A stretch of 7,562 bases of DNA, taken from positions 1 through 7,562 of the forward strand of contig CANETI010000115.1 in the NCBI GenBank assembly GCA_947440715.1, given 5' to 3'. Shown in pieces: positions 4,383-7,562 of the stretch (position 1 is its first letter; the number at the start of each line of letters is the position of its first letter). The translations under genes were made by a program, and so were the position numbers. A model generated the notes under the pieces. It did not search any database, was not told the origin of the DNA, and saw nothing but the letters and a program-made list of their open reading frames with translations. Origin of the DNA: Planctomycetota bacterium. GTDB taxonomy: Bacteria; Planctomycetota; UBA11346.

Positions 4383-6464
4383 TTATGACTTATCTGGTCG
4401 CGGTGTGCGGCGTTCTAGTGCAGCATTATTATCGGGTTCGGTTTTCTTGCGTTCCAGTGCGGCGTTTGGTCGTAACATTTCAGAGGTGGGGTTACGTTGC
4501 GGGGCTTTTGGTGCCTGGGGTGCTTTTGCAGCTGGGGGCGCTTTTGCAGCTTGAGGAGGCCGGGCTTCGGGATCGTGAATGGCTTTAAGTGTTGGTTCGG
4601 TTTCAACTTGCGAACGAACTTGAGGTTTGGGTGACGTTTGTTTTGGCACCGGCACTCGTTTAGCCGCAGGTGGACTGGACGGCGGTGCAGGGGTGCGCGG
4701 GGCTGTCGCGTTTGACCTTGCTGCCTGTCCATTAGGTTTTGACGTTTGGCTTGCACGGCCAACGGGCGCAGGAGCTGGTGATTTGGTCGGCGCTTTTGCT
4801 TGCTGTTGACGAATCGCAGGATCCGTTTGTGGTCGTTTGCTGACGATTTCTTCCTCTTCACGCTTGGGTCGTAAGAAGGAAGCCAAAGCAAGACACAGCG
4901 GAATGACGCCTAAGAGAATCCATGACACTAAATGAATGGGATTACGCTCCCACATGCCGTGGATTCCTTGCCCCCCGGTTACCGCATGGCCATAATTACC
5001 AGCCACGGCGCTCCAACCGTCTAGCGATTGGTAATCGTGCCAGCGCAAATGTTGCCAGCCAGCGTCATAGGCAAGTTGTGGTGAACGCGTCGTTTCTTGT
5101 GCCATGAAAAAGCGTTGAGCAGAATAATCGCGCAGGTTGCCCGATTTGCGCCAAGCTTCACGCGCATTATCTAAATGGCTGTTATAGATAGTGGCATCGA
5201 CCGGTTGCTGTTTTGCCGCTTTTTCTGCCAGTGCCGCTTCAGCATGGCCAATAAAACGATACGTTGCAGAAATCCGTTCGCGATCTTCGCCCAGATTGGC
5301 TAATGAGCCATTCAATAACTCAGTGGCGAGCGCATAATTACCCGCTTTGAAAAAGCCGATTCCGGTGGTCAGCTTTTCAGCGGTCGATACGGCTTGGATG
5401 TTGGCTGCTTCCGCTTCGAATTCGGCGGTGCGACCAAGTTGTTGATAAGCCAACATGAGATTAAAATTAATGGTGCGATCGGTAGCGCCTAATTCACGTG
5501 CGCGTAAAAGATGAGTAATGGCGCTCTCTGATTTTTCGTTAATTAATAAGGTAACACCCAAATTCAAATGGGCATCACGCAATTCTTTATTCATGTCGAC
5601 GGCATTGCGCAGGCTGCCTTCGGCTTCGCGTGCTTTTGCTAAGCCGCTTTGCCGATCGCCGACTAAAAGTTCTTGTGCTAAGGTTAATTGTGCACGTCCT
5701 AATCCTAACCAAGCAAGGGCATCTTTACGATTAACGTTGGTGACTTGGGAAAAATTGGCGGCGGATTTTTTTAAATAATCCATGCGCGAACTGGCGGTCT
5801 TGGTTTCTGCTTGGCGTAAATTAATCACACCAAGTTGGTAGTATCCGACCCAGAAACGTGGTTTCGCTGCGATGGCGCGATTGAGCGATACTTCAGCGCG
5901 ATCCAAATCGCCTACCGCTTCACTGATGCGTGCGTCAAGAAACGCAAATTCTGGCGGCGGATTTTTGGCGCGACCGTTTGCTAGTGACAAATGCAACTCT
6001 GCTTTTTTGCGATCACCGGCATTAAATGCCATTTCAGCAGCGCGGAAATTAACCCACCCACCGGGATCCTTATCGCCGACGAATTTTCCAGCGATAGCAA
6101 AGGCATCCGCAGTGCGACCAACTTTACCTAGCGCTTGGACTAACAGTGATGCGGCTCCCGCGTCATTCGGGCTGATTTCTAAGGCGGCCTGTGCGTCGGC
6201 CAGGGCCATTTCGGCTTTACCGTGATCTAAGCGCCATTCCGCCAGTGCACGTTGGCCATCAGACCAGCGCGGATAAGCGGCAACTAATTTGGCCAGGCGT
6301 TGTTCGGCATCATTAGACTGTTCGGCGAGGGCAGTTTCTACTGGAGCCCATTCTTCGGCGGTGGGTGCGTCAGCGCTCCATACCAGCGTGGTGGTGGCGG
6401 CACACAATAACGTAATAATTATTGGTGTAAAAAATGGTGTAAAAAAAGGACGGGCAATCTTCAT
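4383..6464 (-). CDS. Exported TPR-repeat protein with one C-terminal membrane helix and a basic Pro/Ala/Lys-rich tail
   Basis: The protein has 693 residues. A hydrophobic N-terminus (about 14-31, ending VWSA before DAPTAEEW) looks like a signal peptide. Residues about 35-420 form helix-pair repeats of TPR type: for example the units around 76-99 (EWRLDHGKAEMALADAQAALEISP begins one), 185-215 and 295-325 (AHLNLGVTLLINEKSESAITHLLRA). A Trp/Gly/His-rich stretch (about 465-505) precedes a strong membrane helix at about 509-531. After it comes a basic, disordered-looking tail (532-693) with runs such as AAKAPPAAKAPQAPKAPQ and two NAALER copies (667-672, 680-685). If the topology holds, the TPR domain is periplasmic and the tail cytoplasmic. 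The start overlaps the lipoprotein stop by ATGA and has no clear Shine-Dalgarno. No specific family is recognised; a scaffold or envelope-complex role is inference. Confidence 0.8.
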   Translation of the reverse strand: MKIARPFFTPFFTPIIITLLCAATTTLVWSADAPTAEEWAPVETALAEQSNDAEQRLAKLVAAYPRWSDGQRALAEWRLDHGKAEMALADAQAALEISPNDAGAASLLVQALGKVGRTADAFAIAGKFVGDKDPGGWVNFRAAEMAFNAGDRKKAELHLSLANGRAKNPPPEFAFLDARISEAVGDLDRAEVSLNRAIAAKPRFWVGYYQLGVINLRQAETKTASSRMDYLKKSAANFSQVTNVNRKDALAWLGLGRAQLTLAQELLVGDRQSGLAKAREAEGSLRNAVDMNKELRDAHLNLGVTLLINEKSESAITHLLRARELGATDRTINFNLMLAYQQLGRTAEFEAEAANIQAVSTAEKLTTGIGFFKAGNYALATELLNGSLANLGEDRERISATYRFIGHAEAALAEKAAKQQPVDATIYNSHLDNAREAWRKSGNLRDYSAQRFFMAQETTRSPQLAYDAGWQHLRWHDYQSLDGWSAVAGNYGHAVTGGQGIHGMWERNPIHLVSWILLGVIPLCLALASFLRPKREEEEIVSKRPQTDPAIRQQQAKAPTKSPAPAPVGRASQTSKPNGQAARSNATAPRTPAPPSSPPAAKRVPVPKQTSPKPQVRSQVETEPTLKAIHDPEARPPQAAKAPPAAKAPQAPKAPQRNPTSEMLRPNAALERKKTEPDNNAALERRTPRPDKS
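6423..6446 (-). repeat. Perfect 12-bp tandem duplication in the TPR gene signal peptide
   Basis: TTTTTTACACCA occurs twice back to back (coding strand), encoding FFTPFFTP at residues 7-14. The duplication is in frame. It also brings two homopolymer T tracts of 7 and 6 bases within 25 bp of the start codon. It lengthens the signal-peptide n-region by four residues. Confidence 0.9.
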
Positions 6465-6955
6465 GGTGTTGACTTCACAGGAGCTGCTGAGCGCGCATAA
6501 CCATCGCGTTCGGCTTGGCTAATAAATGCAGCACGATCATACAGTGGAACGGGGCTGAGCGTCGCCATGCCAACGGCATCGACGGTGGCATCAACTGGTG
6601 CGAGATCGACAAACGCATCAACGGGAAAACGTTGCCACCATGGTAACGCAGTGGTCACGCGTAATTCACCACGTGTTATGGTTCCGTCGCTCTCGCGCCG
6701 ATAAACACTGATGGGAATATCGAGTGGCAGCGCAGACGAAAACGTTTCCGGGTGATCCGGTTCGTTTTGAAATCGTGATCCAGCAATTAATACCGTGGTG
6801 GCTGGCGTTTCGCCGGCCGGAGGTGGATCTGCGGGTAACGGCGGACTAACCGCCACGCGGTGTTCAATGCACCCAGGTACGATGAGCAACGTCAACAAAG
6901 CAAGACTGATGATATTCGTGCTCGGATGATGATGAGGTTGCTGGACAGGGCGCAT
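6461..6955 (-). CDS. Small putative lipoprotein of unknown function
   Basis: The protein has 164 residues. The chosen ATG (6953-6955) gives MRPVQQPHHHP, then a hydrophobic run (IISLALLTLLIV), then PGC with Cys29. This looks like a type II signal peptide, although Pro at position -2 of the lipobox is unusual and basic residues near the N-terminus are few (one Arg, three His). The frame stays open to 7102, but that extension overlaps the upstream membrane-protein gene and is Cys/Arg-rich noise. After Cys29 comes a Pro-rich linker (VSPPLPADPPPAG), then a domain of about 110 residues with several apparent beta strands (LPLDIPISVYRRESDG, RGELRVTTALPWWQRFP). I recognise no family. It starts 10 bp after the DUF4149-like gene and overlaps the TPR gene start by 4 bp, so it probably acts with those envelope proteins. 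Confidence 0.7.
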   Translation of the reverse strand: MRPVQQPHHHPSTNIISLALLTLLIVPGCIEHRVAVSPPLPADPPPAGETPATTVLIAGSRFQNEPDHPETFSSALPLDIPISVYRRESDGTITRGELRVTTALPWWQRFPVDAFVDLAPVDATVDAVGMATLSPVPLYDRAAFISQAERDGYARSAAPVKSTP

Positions 6956-6965
6956 CGCCCGCACC

Positions 6966-7505
6966 CTAATGAGAAGATGGGGAAGCGGAAGCAGGTTGTT
7001 GTTCCTCGCGCAACGACAGGCCAATACCGACACCCAGCACAAACAGCAGTAAAAGCACGGTTTCTGTGCCATAAATGCGAGTCGAGCGTGCATGTAAGGC
7101 ATTAAACACTTGGCGTTGTTCGGCGCTGTAAGGTTGTTTGGAATCCATCGGTGGAGCTGTTGCTAAGGCCTCATGCAGAATGCTGCGGGACCACAAATGC
7201 GCGCCGCCGATGCCAACGATCATCACCAGATAAAATGCGGCCTGAAGATAGCGGCGAGTTCCAATCAACGCACCGGCCGTCACCACTGCCAGGGTTGCGA
7301 GTACGGGCAACAAACCCATGTCGACCACCATGGTCCAGCGGCGTAGTAAGTCGCCGAAAATGGCACCAGCAATATCGCGCTCAAGGTGAGTCGCATGTGG
7401 CGGAGCGTGTTGGAAAATTCCAGGCGCACCAATAGCGACCAATACAATATTTCCGGTGCACCAAATGGTGGCGATGACTAAGACAATAAGGGCTAAAGCT
7501 TTCAT
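6966..7505 (-). CDS. DUF4149/TMEM205-like four-helix membrane protein
   Basis: The protein has 179 residues with four predicted inner-membrane helices at about 4-27, 57-80, 85-106 and 147-165. An early Gly-rich region with APGIF followed by AGAIFGDLLRR (46-56) resembles DUF4149/TMEM205-like proteins. So does a late FNALHARSTRIYGTETVLLL segment (134-153), whose conserved feature is a His followed by Ser before the last helix. The function of that family is poorly defined. The tail (EEQQPASASPSSH) is hydrophilic. The ATG has a clear Shine-Dalgarno, AGAGGA (7515-7520), 9 bases upstream, and overlaps the stop of an upstream reading frame as ATGA. It heads the visible part of the membrane-lipoprotein-TPR-ispD run. 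The family call is from motif memory and moderately secure. Confidence 0.7.
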   Translation of the reverse strand: MKALALIVLVIATIWCTGNIVLVAIGAPGIFQHAPPHATHLERDIAGAIFGDLLRRWTMVVDMGLLPVLATLAVVTAGALIGTRRYLQAAFYLVMIVGIGGAHLWSRSILHEALATAPPMDSKQPYSAEQRQVFNALHARSTRIYGTETVLLLLFVLGVGIGLSLREEQQPASASPSSH

Positions 7506-7562
7506 TGAACGACATCCTCTAAACGGCTGATCGCGAGCATCCGTGAACGCGGAATAGCGACC
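7502..7562 (-). CDS. C-terminal end of an unidentified upstream gene
   Basis: One minus-strand frame is open from the right edge and ends in TGA (7502-7504), which overlaps the ATG of the DUF4149-like gene as ATGA. It encodes VAIPRSRMLAISRLEDVVQ. The 4-bp overlap repeats the arrangement seen between the lipoprotein and TPR genes. In addition, the Shine-Dalgarno of the next gene lies inside it, which is typical of operons. Nineteen residues are too few to identify the product. A different frame ending in TAG near 7519 is a less likely alternative. Confidence 0.5.
   Translation of the reverse strand, partial: VAIPRSRMLAISRLEDVVQ

Noticed and set aside
4415..4891. 158-codon minus-strand frame inside the TPR protein tail
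   Set aside because: It is an alternate frame of the low-complexity Pro/Ala/Lys region, rich in Gln/Arg/Pro and without independent start signals.

Overview
Gram-negative bacterial chromosome, roughly 50% GC. All complete genes lie on the minus strand; the one plus-strand gene is a C-terminal fragment at the left edge. The DnaK sequence (for example YTPPEISAMVL and a C-terminus of the DADF type), the DUF4149-like membrane protein and the MSDVRCP-encoding heptanucleotide repeats suggest the Planctomycetes/Verrucomicrobia (PVC) group. That placement is an impression from memory, not a computed result.

Right half, read right to left. A tight operon-like run begins beyond the window: the last 19 codons of an unidentified gene, a four-helix DUF4149-like membrane protein, a small putative lipoprotein, a large exported TPR protein with one late membrane helix and a Pro/Ala/Lys-rich tail, and ispD (MEP isoprenoid pathway). 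Junctions are a 4-bp ATGA overlap, a 10-bp gap, another ATGA overlap and a 9-bp gap, so translational coupling is likely. IspD carries about 22 extra C-terminal residues, written by an array of 7-bp repeats that has entered the 3' end of the gene.

Centre. Between ispD and the next gene (3406-3638) there is a second array of the same 7-bp repeat in opposite orientation. The two arrays could pair into a long hairpin around the ispD stop codon. A stand-alone receiver-domain response regulator follows, then dnaK 37 bp downstream.

Left half. dnaK is followed, after a 157-bp spacer rich in potential hairpins, by a solitary groES. No groEL, grpE, dnaJ or hrcA is present. groES ends at a strong symmetric terminator that also serves the convergent plus-strand gene, a probable alpha/beta-hydrolase (DUF7379-like) fragment.

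Working together: receiver-dnaK-groES looks like a stress or protein-folding cluster, with groES uncoupled from groEL. The ispD cluster combines an isoprenoid enzyme with envelope proteins of unknown role. I see no clear phage, CRISPR, IS or defence system. The least ordinary items are the inverted heptamer arrays that extend ispD, the structured dnaK-groES spacer with mutually exclusive pairings, and the dnaK-groES pairing itself.
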